Positions 8,060-16,847 of a stretch of DNA of 64,000 nucleotides are shown here, in pieces. The stretch spans positions 6,375 through 70,374 of the forward strand of contig DKUB01000103.1 of the NCBI GenBank assembly GCA_002490465.1. The letters are read 5' to 3'. Every line of letters begins with the position of its first letter. The stretch's first letter is position 1. Under the pieces are notes generated by a model. The model was given only the letters and a program-made list of their open reading frames with translations. It was not told the DNA's origin and made no database searches. The position numbers and the translations under genes were made by a program. The DNA comes from Lachnoclostridium sp. UBA7215 (GTDB lineage: Bacteria > Bacillota > Clostridia > Lachnospirales > Lachnospiraceae).

Positions 8060-9535
8060 TTGTACAGGCATTTAACTGATTATTGTAAAGCCGGACGGTA
8101 TCCCATGCACATGCCGGGACATAAGAGGAATCCGGTATTTGAGATGCCGAATCCCTATTCGCTGGATATGACAGAGGTGGCCGGTTTAGATAACCTCCAT
8201 CACCCGGAGGGGATGATTCGGGATTTCATGGACAGGATGAAACAGCGTTATAAAACAGAAGAAACATACCTTTTAGTGGGCGGCAGCACCTGCGGGATTC
8301 TGGCAGCGGTTTCCGCCTGCTGCCGTAAAGGGGATGTTGTTTTCGTTGACCGGGGCTGTCACCGCTCGGTGTACCATGCCATTTGTCTTCTTGGATTAAA
8401 ACCGGTTTATTTGATGCCGGAAATTGACAGGGAGAGCGGCATTTCCCTCGGTATATCACCGAAAGAGGCTGAGCGGAAAATACAAGGTGTGAGAGGCGTC
8501 GTTATTCTCACTTCCCCGACGTATGAGGGTGTTGTTTCTGATGTGGGGGCCATTGCAGAAATTGCACATGCAAATGGTCTGGCCCTGATTGTGGACGAGG
8601 CTCATGGGGCCCATTTTCCCTGGGCACATGGTATCGTTACCGGGATGCCCTCTTCTGCCATCAGCCAGGGGGCAGACATTGTAATCCAGAGCCTTCATAA
8701 GACACTGCCTGCCCTGACGCAGACCGCGCTGCTTCATGTTTGTTCTCCAAAGGTTTCCCGCCGGATGGTAGAACAGTATCTGGATATCTATGAAACCAGT
8801 TCCCCCTCTTATGTGCTTATGGCGAGTGCTGCTCAGTGTATGGACTATTTGGAATGTCACGGTGAAGAGGAATTTTATCGGTATAATATACGGCTTATGG
8901 ATTTTTACCAAAAAGCATCCGAATGGCAGGTTCTCTCGTTATGGCAGCCAATGTCATCTCCGAAGCCAATGTCATCTCCGAAGCCAATGTCATCTTCGAA
9001 GCCAATGTCATCTTTGATGGCGGACCCATCAAAGATGGTAATCCGCACTGGAAACAGTGGTCTTTCCGGCCCGCAGCTTGGCAGTCTGCTGCGCGACTGC
9101 TATCATATAGAAATAGAAATGGAAGCAGCGGATTATATTCTTGCCATGAGCAGTCTGGCTGACACGGAAGAGGGGCTTACCCGTCTTGCAGAGGCTTTGG
9201 CAGAGATTGACAAGGAATTGGCAGCAAAAGGGGAAAAGAGCAAAATATCCTGTTATATTTTTTCTGACAGAGAACCCATCCCGTGCATGGATGCTTATGA
9301 AGCCATGCATGCACCATATGAACGAATGCCGCTGCCAGACAGCAGAGGACATATATCGGCAGAGTATGCGATGATTTATCCGCCCGGGGTGCCGTTTCTT
9401 GTACCGGGGGAAAAAATTACAGAGAGCGTTATTTCACAGATAGAAAGTGCCAGGGAAAATGGTCTTCCGTTGTCCGGGCTTTCCGATAAAGAGGGCAGAA
9501 CGGTCCGGGTTGTAAAGGGGGAAAACGGTGAATAA
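8060..9535 (+). CDS. Orn/Lys/Arg decarboxylase family PLP enzyme (YaaO-like)
   Basis: Fold-type I PLP enzyme of the basic amino acid decarboxylase family, probably making a diamine or polyamine precursor. Seen are the N-terminal YPMHMPGHKR motif, the PLP-contacting VDEAHGAHFPW and the Schiff-base lysine in QSLHKTLPALTQ. The C-terminal domain includes PGVPFLVPGE, typical of the short (YaaO/SpeA) branch at 491 residues. The start is TTG, with GATGGAGG nine bases upstream. A tandem repeat adds a low-complexity MSSPKP-type linker near residue 300. First gene of a yaaO-like housekeeping operon. Substrate choice cannot be read from sequence. Confidence 0.87.
   Translation: MYRHLTDYCKAGRYPMHMPGHKRNPVFEMPNPYSLDMTEVAGLDNLHHPEGMIRDFMDRMKQRYKTEETYLLVGGSTCGILAAVSACCRKGDVVFVDRGCHRSVYHAICLLGLKPVYLMPEIDRESGISLGISPKEAERKIQGVRGVVILTSPTYEGVVSDVGAIAEIAHANGLALIVDEAHGAHFPWAHGIVTGMPSSAISQGADIVIQSLHKTLPALTQTALLHVCSPKVSRRMVEQYLDIYETSSPSYVLMASAAQCMDYLECHGEEEFYRYNIRLMDFYQKASEWQVLSLWQPMSSPKPMSSPKPMSSSKPMSSLMADPSKMVIRTGNSGLSGPQLGSLLRDCYHIEIEMEAADYILAMSSLADTEEGLTRLAEALAEIDKELAAKGEKSKISCYIFSDREPIPCMDAYEAMHAPYERMPLPDSRGHISAEYAMIYPPGVPFLVPGEKITESVISQIESARENGLPLSGLSDKEGRTVRVVKGENGE
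8948..9015 (+). repeat. 18-bp tandem repeat inside the decarboxylase gene
   Basis: The unit CCAATGTCATCTCCGAAG occurs three times in full and once in part, with single-base changes. The unit length is a multiple of three, so it encodes PMSSPK-type repeats without breaking the frame. It lies between the large PLP domain and the C-terminal domain. Confidence 0.9.
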
Positions 9536-10112
9536 ATTATATGTAATGATGGGAAAAAGTGCATCGGGAAAGGATACACTGTATCACCTTTTGATGGCGA
9601 GACACACCGAGCTCCGTCCGGTTGTGCCTTATACAACCCGCCCGATCCGTGCCGGGGAAAAAGAGGGGAAGGAATATCATTTTACTTCAGAGCAAACACT
9701 GCGTCAGATGGAAAGGGAAAACCGTGTAGTCGAGTGCCGCTGCTATGAGACGGTAAAAGGGCCATGGTATTATTTTACGGCGGATGACGGGCAGATTGAT
9801 TTGCAGAAGGCAGATTCCTGCCTGATTTCCACTTTGGAGGGGTATACGAAAATCCGCGATTTTTATGGGGAGAAAAATGTAGTTCCGCTGTATATCACGG
9901 CAGGGGATTTTGAGAGAATGGAGCGCTCGCTGAACCGGGAGAGGCAGCAGGCAAGTCCCTGTGTAGCGGAAGTGTGCCGCCGTTTTCTTGCCGATGAGGT
10001 GGATTTTTCTAAGGAGAAGCTGTTAGAAGCTGGAATTACAGGGGGGATAGAAAATCATATACAGGAAAATGCATTGGCAGAAATTGAGAGAATTCTTGCA
10101 GAAAAACAGTAG
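9528..10112 (+). CDS. Guanylate kinase-like P-loop kinase
   Basis: Predicted nucleotide kinase of 194 residues. A P-loop reads GKSASGKDT, and TTRPIRAGEKEGKEYHF matches the GMP-binding motif of guanylate kinases, though sequence after about residue 80 departs from classical Gmk and the lid is short. The GTG start overlaps the decarboxylase stop by 8 bases, implying translational coupling. In Bacillus the equivalent position holds thymidylate kinase, so this looks like a positional replacement. It may be an accessory rather than the essential GMP kinase (inference). Confidence 0.75.
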   Translation: MNKLYVMMGKSASGKDTLYHLLMARHTELRPVVPYTTRPIRAGEKEGKEYHFTSEQTLRQMERENRVVECRCYETVKGPWYYFTADDGQIDLQKADSCLISTLEGYTKIRDFYGEKNVVPLYITAGDFERMERSLNRERQQASPCVAEVCRRFLADEVDFSKEKLLEAGITGGIENHIQENALAEIERILAEKQ

Positions 10113-10191
10113 CGAAAGTATCAAGGACGTGGTATGATAGAAGTGGCATCGCATAAGAAATTTGCGGTGGCAAGGACGGGGAGGTGACAGT

Positions 10192-10632
10192 TTGGATATT
10201 CGTGTAGATAACATGCAGCAGGTCAATCAGACGGCACAGACAGCTCAGGCACAGGAGACAGGGGAGGATTTTAAATTTACCCTTATGAGCTCTATTGAAG
10301 AGGCCGGTCTGAAAGAGCGCCTGTCTGTTATGATGGAAGAGATTACCATGCAGGGAAAAAAGCTTGGTAAACGGATGGATGTCCGGGATATGAAACATTA
10401 CCGCCGTCTTATCAAAGAGTTTATGAATGAAATTGTAAACCGTTCCCACAAATTCAGCAGAGAAAACTTTTTGGACAGAAGGGGAAGGCACAGGGTTTAT
10501 GGAATGATTAAGCGCGTAGATGCCGCTCTTGACGAGCTGGCGGGCGAGTTAATCAAAGAAGAGAAAGATTCGATTGCGATACTCAATAAGGTTGATGAGA
10601 TACGGGGGCTTTTGCTTGATATTCTCACCTGA
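10192..10632 (+). CDS. YaaR family protein (DUF327)
   Basis: Small helical protein of unknown biochemical function, a conserved neighbour of holB in Firmicutes. The YaaR pattern is visible in GEDFKFTLMSSIEE, the charged middle LGKRMDVRDMKHYRRLIKEF, and the C-terminal KVDEIRGLLLDIL. A TTG start is chosen because GGGGAGGTG sits just upstream, giving 146 residues. An earlier TTG in frame lacks a ribosome site. It lies between the kinase and holB. Confidence 0.8.
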   Translation: MDIRVDNMQQVNQTAQTAQAQETGEDFKFTLMSSIEEAGLKERLSVMMEEITMQGKKLGKRMDVRDMKHYRRLIKEFMNEIVNRSHKFSRENFLDRRGRHRVYGMIKRVDAALDELAGELIKEEKDSIAILNKVDEIRGLLLDILT

Positions 10633-10662
10633 CATCATTCACATGCAAAGGAGGCGGGGAAT

Positions 10663-11652
10663 ATGTTTTCATTTTCAGAAATAGTTGGACACGAGACAAT
10701 TAAAGAACACCTTCAGACAGCGATTCGTGAGGAAAAACCATTTCATGCTTATATTTTCCACGGAGATGTGGGTGTCGGCAAAGAGACAATGGCAAAAACA
10801 TTTGCAGCCGGGCTTATGTGTCAGGGCGATTCCGAAAAACCGTGCGGGAACTGTGTATCCTGCCATCAGCTGGAATCGGGGAATCATCCGGATGTAATCT
10901 GGGTAAAGCGGGAGCGGTCAAGCCTGGGGGTAGACGAAATCCGGGAACAGCTCTGCAACTCGATGGAAATCAAACCGTTTTCGAGCCCTTATAAAATATA
11001 TATTGTACAGGAAGCAGAGAAAATGACAGAGGCGGCACAGAATGCGCTGCTTAAGACGATAGAGGAGCCACCGGAATACGGTGTTGTGATTCTTTTGACA
11101 AGTAATCTCAGCGAGCTTTTGACGACCATTCAGTCCCGCTGTCTTACACTGGATTTTCGTCCGCTCACGACAAATGCGGTTGAGGAATATTTGAAGAGCC
11201 AGTGTCAGATACCGGATTATCTTGCAAAAGCCAGTGCGGCATTTGCCCAGGGAAATCTTGGAAAGGCCATGCGATATGCCCGCTCGGAGGATTTTATTGA
11301 GAGGAAGGACAGTATCCTGTCCCTGCTGCGGCGCGTAGAAGACATGACCGTCACGGAAATGCTCGAAGTAATCAAGGAGCTTGGCACACGTGGGGATGAG
11401 GTCCGGGATTATATTGATTTGATGGAATTATGGTATCGTGATGTTTTGATATTTAAGGCTACCAAAAATATAAATCAGCTGTTTTTTCAGGAAGAATCTT
11501 CCTCAATATCTAAAGAGGCTGCAAGGCGCAGCTATGAAAAAATAGAAGAAATACTGCGGGCATTTGACAAAGCAAAATTCCGGCTCAAAGCAAATGTGAG
11601 TTTTGAGGTGGCGATGGAGCTTATGCTTATGACATTAAAAAATAATGCATAA
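10663..11652 (+). CDS. holB: DNA polymerase III delta' subunit
   Basis: Clamp-loader subunit that helps place the sliding clamp on DNA. It has a AAA+ N-terminal domain with P-loop GDVGVGKET, a four-cysteine zinc module (CQGDSEKPCGNCVSC), the sensor/SRC region NALLKTIEEPPEYG and LTTIQSRCLTLDFRPL, and a helical C-terminal collar. The 329-residue length is normal. The ATG follows AAAGGAGGCGG. Lies in the conserved yaaR-holB-ricT order. Confidence 0.93.
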   Translation: MFSFSEIVGHETIKEHLQTAIREEKPFHAYIFHGDVGVGKETMAKTFAAGLMCQGDSEKPCGNCVSCHQLESGNHPDVIWVKRERSSLGVDEIREQLCNSMEIKPFSSPYKIYIVQEAEKMTEAAQNALLKTIEEPPEYGVVILLTSNLSELLTTIQSRCLTLDFRPLTTNAVEEYLKSQCQIPDYLAKASAAFAQGNLGKAMRYARSEDFIERKDSILSLLRRVEDMTVTEMLEVIKELGTRGDEVRDYIDLMELWYRDVLIFKATKNINQLFFQEESSSISKEAARRSYEKIEEILRAFDKAKFRLKANVSFEVAMELMLMTLKNNA

Positions 11653-11678
11653 TAATCATTCTTGGAATGGAGGTAACA

Positions 11679-12590
11679 ATGAAGATAATCATTGGAGTAC
11701 GTTTTCGCCAGGCGGGGAAAGTGTACTATTTTGATCCGGGAGATATTATATTTGAACGGGGGCAGCAGGTTATTGTAGAAACCGCCAAAGGCGTTGAGAT
11801 AGGAACGGTTGTGCTGCCGAACCGTGAGATGGCAGAAGAAAAAATAGTGGCAGAGCTAAAGGGTATTATCCGGGTTGCCACGGAAGAAGATATAGAGACA
11901 GAAAAACAAAACCGTGAAAAAGAAAAAGAGGCCTTTCAGATTTGCCTGGAAAAAATAGCAAAGCATAATCTGGAAATGAAACTGATAGATGCAGAGTACA
12001 CCTTTGACAATAACAAGCTGTTATTTTATTTTACAGCAGATGGACGGATTGATTTCAGGGAGCTGGTTAAAGATTTGGCGAGCGTGTTCCGCACCCGCAT
12101 TGAGCTGCGGCAGATTGGAGTGCGTGACGAGACAAAAATACGCGGCGGGATGGGAATCTGCGGACGCCAGCTCTGCTGCCATAGTTATTTGTCCGAGTTT
12201 GCGCCTGTTTCTATTAAAATGGCCAAAGAACAGCATTTGTCCCTGAACCCGACAAAAATTTCCGGCGTGTGCGGGCGGTTGATGTGCTGCCTGAAAAACG
12301 AGGAAGAGGCTTATGAGGATTTAAACAGCCGTCTGCCAAATGTGGGCACGAGAGTTCGGACACCGGACGGGCTTTCCGGTGAGGTGCAGAGTGTTAATAT
12401 CCTCAAGCAGAGGGTGAAAATTGTTGTGACGCTGGACAATGATGAAAAAGAAGTCCGCGATTATGCAGTGGATGAGCTGAAATTCCAGCGAAGTGCACAG
12501 AGGGGGAAAGTGCAGGACAAGCACGATAAAGAATTGAAACAGTTAGAGGCCATGGAAAAAAAGGATGGGAAATCAAGACTGGATGGCTGA
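11679..12590 (+). CDS. ricT: RicT/YaaT, PSP1-domain regulatory protein
   Basis: In Bacillus RicT works with RicA and RicF, carrying Fe-S clusters, to help RNase Y mature transcripts and to support sporulation and competence. The PSP1 domain (about 60-150) is followed by the cysteine-rich GGMGICGRQLCCHSYL and GVCGRLMCCLKNE, which supply the cluster ligands. The ATG is chosen because GGAGGT lies directly before it; an ATG four codons earlier would contain that site. The C-terminal 30 residues are charged. The trmN6 gene overlaps its end. Confidence 0.9.
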   Translation: MKIIIGVRFRQAGKVYYFDPGDIIFERGQQVIVETAKGVEIGTVVLPNREMAEEKIVAELKGIIRVATEEDIETEKQNREKEKEAFQICLEKIAKHNLEMKLIDAEYTFDNNKLLFYFTADGRIDFRELVKDLASVFRTRIELRQIGVRDETKIRGGMGICGRQLCCHSYLSEFAPVSIKMAKEQHLSLNPTKISGVCGRLMCCLKNEEEAYEDLNSRLPNVGTRVRTPDGLSGEVQSVNILKQRVKIVVTLDNDEKEVRDYAVDELKFQRSAQRGKVQDKHDKELKQLEAMEKKDGKSRLDG

Positions 12591-13368
12591 TATAGGAAAT
12601 AATAATGTAGAAAAAACGGCTGATGTTTTTCTTCGGCCGGGAGAGCGATTAGATGATTTACAGCGGGACGGGTTGAAGTTGATTCAGAATCCGTCCTGGT
12701 TCTGCTTTGGGATGGATGCGGTGCTCCTCGCCGCATTTGCTCAGGTGAAAGAAGGGGATGAGTGTCTGGATTTAGGCTGTGGGAATGGCGTCATTCCCAT
12801 TCTTCTTTCCGGACGTACAAATGGTAGGCATTTTACCGGACTGGAGATTCAGGAGGATGTGGCCGGGATGGCTTCCCGAAGTGTGGATTATAATAAAATT
12901 TCCGGCCGGGTAAGCATTGTGTGCGGGGATTTAAAGGAAGCGGCGGAGCTGTTTGGCGCCTCCGTTTTTGACGTTGTGACCTGTAATCCGCCATATATGT
13001 CAGGGACCCACGGTTTAACAGGTGAAGAAGAGCATAAGACGGTTGCACGCCATGAAATCCGCTGTACGTTGTCTGATGTAATAGAAAGCGCAACGAGACT
13101 TCTAAAGCCAGGCGGGCATTTTTTTATGGTACATCGTCCGTTCCGGCTGGCAGAGATTATAAGCAAGATGGTTTCCTGCCGGCTTGAGCCAAAGAGGATG
13201 CGCCTTGTATATCCGTATGTGGATAAAGAACCGAATATGGTGTTATTAGAGGGGGTTCGGGGGGGCAATCCGAGGATTTCCGTAGAGGCGCCTCTGATTG
13301 TGTATGAAAAAGAGAATGTCTATACGGAAGAAATAAGAAAATTGTACGAGATGTGTGACCGGAAATGA
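12565..13368 (+). CDS. tRNA1(Val) (adenine37-N6)-methyltransferase TrmN6-like
   Basis: SAM-dependent methyltransferase of the YfiC/TrmN6 type, expected to methylate adenine 37 of a valine tRNA. The SAM-binding motif I is LDLGCGNGVIPILLS and the catalytic NPPY motif reads TCNPPYMSG. The RLDDLQRDGLKLIQNP and FGMDAVLL N-terminal motifs are typical. The reading frame overlaps ricT by 26 bases. The annotated ATG gives about 20 more residues than most relatives, so an internal start is possible. Position between ricT and rsmI matches yabB of Bacillus. Confidence 0.85.
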   Translation: MGNQDWMADIGNNNVEKTADVFLRPGERLDDLQRDGLKLIQNPSWFCFGMDAVLLAAFAQVKEGDECLDLGCGNGVIPILLSGRTNGRHFTGLEIQEDVAGMASRSVDYNKISGRVSIVCGDLKEAAELFGASVFDVVTCNPPYMSGTHGLTGEEEHKTVARHEIRCTLSDVIESATRLLKPGGHFFMVHRPFRLAEIISKMVSCRLEPKRMRLVYPYVDKEPNMVLLEGVRGGNPRISVEAPLIVYEKENVYTEEIRKLYEMCDRK

Positions 13369-13380
13369 GGTGAGGGAATC

Positions 13381-14220
13381 ATGGCAGGAATGCTTTATTT
13401 GTGTGCAACGCCAATTGGCAATCTTGAGGATATTACTTTGCGGGTGCTGCGCACATTGAAAGAAGCGGATATTATTGCTGCTGAGGATACGAGACAAACG
13501 CGAAAACTTTTAAACCATTACGAGATAAAAACACCCCTCACGAGTTACCATGAGCATAATAAATATGAGAAGACACCAGTGCTAGTCGGGCGGTTATTAG
13601 CGGGAGAGAATATAGCCCTGGTGACAGATGCCGGGACACCTGCCATATCTGACCCGGGGGAAGAGCTTGTGCGGGCCTGCTATGATGCCGGGATTGCAGT
13701 GACTTCACTGCCGGGCGCCGCTGCTGTCATTACGGCGCTCACGTTGTCTGGAATGAAAGCGAGGCGTTTTACCTATGAGGGATTTCTGCCGACGGACAAA
13801 AAAGAGAGGCCCGCTGTGCTGCAAAGACTTGCAGGGACAACATGTACAACGGTTTTTTATGAAGCACCGCACCGGCTGTTAAAAACACTTCAGTTGTTTT
13901 TGGAGACTGTAGGGGGAGAGCGGAGGATTGCCGTCTGTAAAGAACTTACGAAAAAACATGAAGCGGCACTGCATGGAACTCTGCAGGAAATCGTTGATTA
14001 TTTTTCGGAACACGAGCCACGGGGAGAGTTTGTAATCATTCTGGAAGGGGCGGATGCAAAGGCAATTTTACAGGAGGAGCGGGAACGGTGGTGCGCACTT
14101 TCTTTAGAGGAACATATGGAGCATTATCTGTCGCAGGGCATGCCCAAAAAAGATGCGATGAAACAGGTTGCTACTGACCGGGGTGTGTCAAAACGGGATG
14201 TGTATAACGCATTGCTGTAA
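13381..14220 (+). CDS. rsmI: 16S rRNA (cytidine1402-2'-O)-methyltransferase RsmI
   Basis: Methylates the ribose of C1402 in the ribosomal decoding centre. The 279-residue tetrapyrrole-methylase-fold protein shows LYLCATPIGNLEDITLR, AAEDTRQTRKLLNHY, LVTDAGTPAISDPG and FYEAPHRL, all hallmarks of RsmI. A C-terminal helical part (QGMPKKDAMKQVA) is also standard. The ATG follows GAGGTGAGGG. Last gene of the yaaO-like operon; two hairpins follow. Confidence 0.95.
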   Translation: MAGMLYLCATPIGNLEDITLRVLRTLKEADIIAAEDTRQTRKLLNHYEIKTPLTSYHEHNKYEKTPVLVGRLLAGENIALVTDAGTPAISDPGEELVRACYDAGIAVTSLPGAAAVITALTLSGMKARRFTYEGFLPTDKKERPAVLQRLAGTTCTTVFYEAPHRLLKTLQLFLETVGGERRIAVCKELTKKHEAALHGTLQEIVDYFSEHEPRGEFVIILEGADAKAILQEERERWCALSLEEHMEHYLSQGMPKKDAMKQVATDRGVSKRDVYNALL

Positions 14221-14221
14221 T

Positions 14222-14274
14222 AAGGTGCGGCTGAAAACCGCGCACCTTTAAAGAATCCGCAAAGCGGATTCTTT
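14222..14274 (+). terminator. Tandem hairpins after rsmI
   Basis: AAGGTGCGG/CCGCGCACCTT and AAAGAATCCGC/GCGGATTCTTT form two back-to-back stems immediately after the rsmI stop codon, each with a T-run on its right arm. Likely end of the housekeeping operon. Confidence 0.7.
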
Positions 14275-14302
14275 GCTCCGCATAAATGGAATTTCTCTGT
14301 CA

Positions 14303-14345
14303 AATCGAAAAACAGCGAATGCCGGGGGAGGCATCCGCTGTTTCA
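14303..14345 (-). terminator. Intrinsic terminator of the AbrB-family gene
   Basis: On the minus strand AACAGCGGATGCC and GGCATTCGCTGTT pair around six C-rich bases and are followed by a T-run. It lies about 40 bases beyond the AbrB-family stop. Confidence 0.75.
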
Positions 14346-14385
14346 AATAATATATGTACAGCTGCAACTGTATTGTCCTGTGAAA

Positions 14386-14643
14386 TTATATCAAACCAGT
14401 TAATTTTGCCATTTTTTTAATAGAATCCTTCGATACAAGTTTTCCTTCAAATTCAATCAAATCTTTTGTTGAGCCGGTAAAAATGTCTGCCGGTTCTGAG
14501 TGTTTTTTAAGGATAATTTTGTCTTCTTCCGTGTATATTTCTAAAATTTCGCGTTCAGAGAAGCCAAAAGCTTTCCGGAGTTCCTTTGGAAGAGTAATGC
14601 GCCCGACGGAATCAAGCTGCCTCGCGATGCCTGTATTTTTCAT
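14386..14643 (-). CDS. AbrB/SpoVT-family transcriptional regulator
   Basis: Small swapped-hairpin DNA-binding protein of 85 residues. The N-terminal MKNTGIARQLDSVGRITLPK and ELRKAFGF form the classic AbrB fold, followed by a short C-terminal dimerisation part. AbrB-type proteins are global transition-state repressors. It lies opposite the end of rsmI exactly as abrB lies opposite yabC in Bacillus subtilis, so it is a positional counterpart of abrB. ATG preceded by AAAGGAGT. It has its own promoter and terminator. Targets here are unknown. Confidence 0.88.
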   Translation of the reverse strand: MKNTGIARQLDSVGRITLPKELRKAFGFSEREILEIYTEEDKIILKKHSEPADIFTGSTKDLIEFEGKLVSKDSIKKMAKLTGLI

Positions 14644-14681
14644 GTCAATACTCCTTTGCCCTTATGTAGTTTGTTTTTATG

Positions 14682-14710
14682 ATAATACCACTTTCCTATC
14701 TATTAGTCAA
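14682..14710 (-). promoter_or_regulatory. Sigma-A promoter of the AbrB-family gene
   Basis: On the minus strand TTGACT and TATTAT are separated by 17 bases, each box one base from consensus, about 40 bases before the start codon. Confidence 0.7.
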
Positions 14711-14808
14711 CTGAATCATCATATAATTTTGAATAAGATGCTTTATTTTTTTGTGAAAAGGTGATAAAATTATAGTGATTAGCCTTGCATTAGAAAGGAG
14801 CGGAAAAC

Positions 14809-15693
14809 ATGAAAAGAATTTTAGCAGTTTTTTTAATACTTGCGTTAGCTGCAAGCAGCGTTCCGCCATTAAAAGGGACGGCCAAAACAGTGATTTATCC
14901 AACAAATGCGGATGGCACGGCGATTAAGGATTCAAACCAGTGCGTTATTGATTATTCCAATGCCCAGGACGGTTATGTCATGGTAAAATACAAAGAGAGT
15001 ACCAAAAAAACTATTAAGGCACAGGTTGAGACCCCTACAAACAACAAATATACTTATACACTCAGGCACTCAGCCTATGAGGTGCTGCCACTGACGGAGG
15101 GAAACGGTTCCTATAAAATAACGGTATACTTAAATGTATCAGGAAACAGCTATGCAACAGTAGTGTCAGAGACTATAGATGTGAAGCTCTCGGATCAGTT
15201 TGCTCCCTATATACGGCCAAATCAGTATGTAAATTATAAAGCATCGACAAAAGTGGTGAAAAAAGCAGCTTCTATTACAAAATCCGCAAAGACGGATATT
15301 GCCAAGGTGAAAAAAGTTTATAATTATGTGATAAAAAATTATAAATATGACAAGAAAAAAGCGAAGACGGTAAAAAATGATTATCTGCCGGACTTGAACC
15401 AAATTTATAAAAAGAAAAAAGGAATCTGTTTTGATTATGCGGCAGTTATGACAGCGATGCTCAGAAGCCAGGGTGTTCCGACAAAGCTTGTTATTGGATA
15501 TACCGGTTCGGTATATCATGCATGGGTAAACGTATACTCCAAGAAAAAGGGATGGATAACAGGAGCCATTTACTTTAACGGAAAAAAATGGAAATTGATG
15601 GATCCAACCTATGCATCCACCGCAAAGTCAAGTAAATCCATTATGAAATATATTGGAAATGCAAAAAATTATAAAGCGAAATACAGCTACTAG
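14809..15693 (+). CDS. Secreted transglutaminase-like cysteine protein
   Basis: Exported protein of 294 residues with a signal peptide (MKRILAVFLILALAASS, cut near residue 25). A central region of about 130 residues may be an Ig-like or linker domain. The C-terminal transglutaminase core has the triad cysteine in KGICFDYAAVM, the histidine in VYHAWVN and the aspartate in LMDPTYA. Such proteins can be peptidases or cross-linkers of surface proteins. High lysine content suggests wall association. ATG follows AAAGGAGCGG. It lies directly upstream of the pilus-like operon, which may be coincidental. Confidence 0.82.
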   Translation: MKRILAVFLILALAASSVPPLKGTAKTVIYPTNADGTAIKDSNQCVIDYSNAQDGYVMVKYKESTKKTIKAQVETPTNNKYTYTLRHSAYEVLPLTEGNGSYKITVYLNVSGNSYATVVSETIDVKLSDQFAPYIRPNQYVNYKASTKVVKKAASITKSAKTDIAKVKKVYNYVIKNYKYDKKKAKTVKNDYLPDLNQIYKKKKGICFDYAAVMTAMLRSQGVPTKLVIGYTGSVYHAWVNVYSKKKGWITGAIYFNGKKWKLMDPTYASTAKSSKSIMKYIGNAKNYKAKYSY

Positions 15694-15771
15694 ATTCAGG
15701 GGCAAAATATTTTTGTTCTCAATATCATTAAATCATTAAAAGGATTTTACAAGCAGTAAGGGAGTCAGGAC

Positions 15772-16818
15772 ATGAAAAAACGAATGCTAAGTAACGAATA
15801 TATTTCCTCCTTTTGTCTGGAAATGTCTCTGTTAATGCATGCGGGAATCGGCACGGAGGACGGATTGTACCTTCTTTTGGAGGACGAGACCGGACGGGGG
15901 CAGAAAAAGATGTTACAGGCGCTGGCAGATATGGTTTCCGAGGGGCGTCCGTTTTCAGAGGCTCTGCGGGAAGTTGGGGTATTTCCTAAATATGTCAGTG
16001 ATATGGTAGAGACAGGGGAACAGTCGGGAAGGCTGGAACAGTCGTTCCAGTCTCTTTCCACGTATTATGACAGGCAGTCGCAGTTATCTGCCCAGATTCG
16101 AAGCGCATTGATGTATCCGGTTATCCTTCTTATTTTGATGCTGGTAATCATTGTTGTGCTTTTAGTAAAAGTGCTCCCGGTCTTTAACCAGGTCTATGAG
16201 CAGTTGGGGGGCAGTTTGAGTGGCACGGCGCAGATTCTTCTGAACATAGGAGATGTATTAGGCGGCATGATGCCGGTACTGTGTGTTGCTCTTGGGGTAA
16301 TTGTCCTGTTGGGAGCGCTGATAGCAAGCAGCTCTGTGATACGCGGGGCAGTGCTCGGTTTATATAAAAAAATATTTGGTGATATTGGGATTACAAGGCA
16401 GCTCAGCGAAGCGCGTTTTGCTGCGGCAATGTCTATGGGAATGATGAGTGGTTTAAATACAGAGGAGGCTTTCCGGACAGCCATGTTGTTTCAGAGCCCG
16501 ACAAAGCGGGCAAAAAAGCGTTATGATAAATGCCTTGAGATGTTAGAAATGGGAGAGCCGCTTGCGGATTGTTTTAAACAGAACCGGATATTGGATGCCT
16601 CTTACTGCCGGATACTGGATTTGGGGGCAAAGAGCGGTACATCAGATACAGCGATGGAAGAAATTGCAAGACGTATGGATGACAGTGCGCAGATATCGAT
16701 TGAGCGTAAAGTAGGTAAAATTGAGCCTACCATAGTCATTATTACCTCCGCTCTTGTAGGGATTATTTTGATTGCCGTTATGCTTCCGCTGATACATATA
16801 ATGTCAACTATTGGTTAG
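15772..16818 (+). CDS. Type II secretion/type IV pilus inner-membrane platform protein (PilC/GspF family)
   Basis: Membrane platform on which a secretion or pilus ATPase acts. Two T2SSF domains are visible (about residues 15-130 and 205-330), each followed by hydrophobic segments: VILLILMLVIIVVLLVKVLP, MPVLCVALGVIVLLGALI and VIITSALVGIILIAVMLP. At 348 residues it is slightly shorter than classical PilC. It opens a compact operon with small pilin-like proteins and a PilT-type ATPase. Family assignment is firm; whether the system builds a pilus or secretes is unknown. Confidence 0.88.
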   Translation: MKKRMLSNEYISSFCLEMSLLMHAGIGTEDGLYLLLEDETGRGQKKMLQALADMVSEGRPFSEALREVGVFPKYVSDMVETGEQSGRLEQSFQSLSTYYDRQSQLSAQIRSALMYPVILLILMLVIIVVLLVKVLPVFNQVYEQLGGSLSGTAQILLNIGDVLGGMMPVLCVALGVIVLLGALIASSSVIRGAVLGLYKKIFGDIGITRQLSEARFAAAMSMGMMSGLNTEEAFRTAMLFQSPTKRAKKRYDKCLEMLEMGEPLADCFKQNRILDASYCRILDLGAKSGTSDTAMEEIARRMDDSAQISIERKVGKIEPTIVIITSALVGIILIAVMLPLIHIMSTIG

Positions 16819-16847
16819 TCTTCATAATTGAAAGGATGAGAGGGCAA

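Noticed and set aside
8948..9015. CRISPR-like repeats
   Set aside because: Units are directly adjacent, 18 bp long, without spacers and inside a coding frame. The 12-bp and 15-bp repeats elsewhere fail for the same reason.
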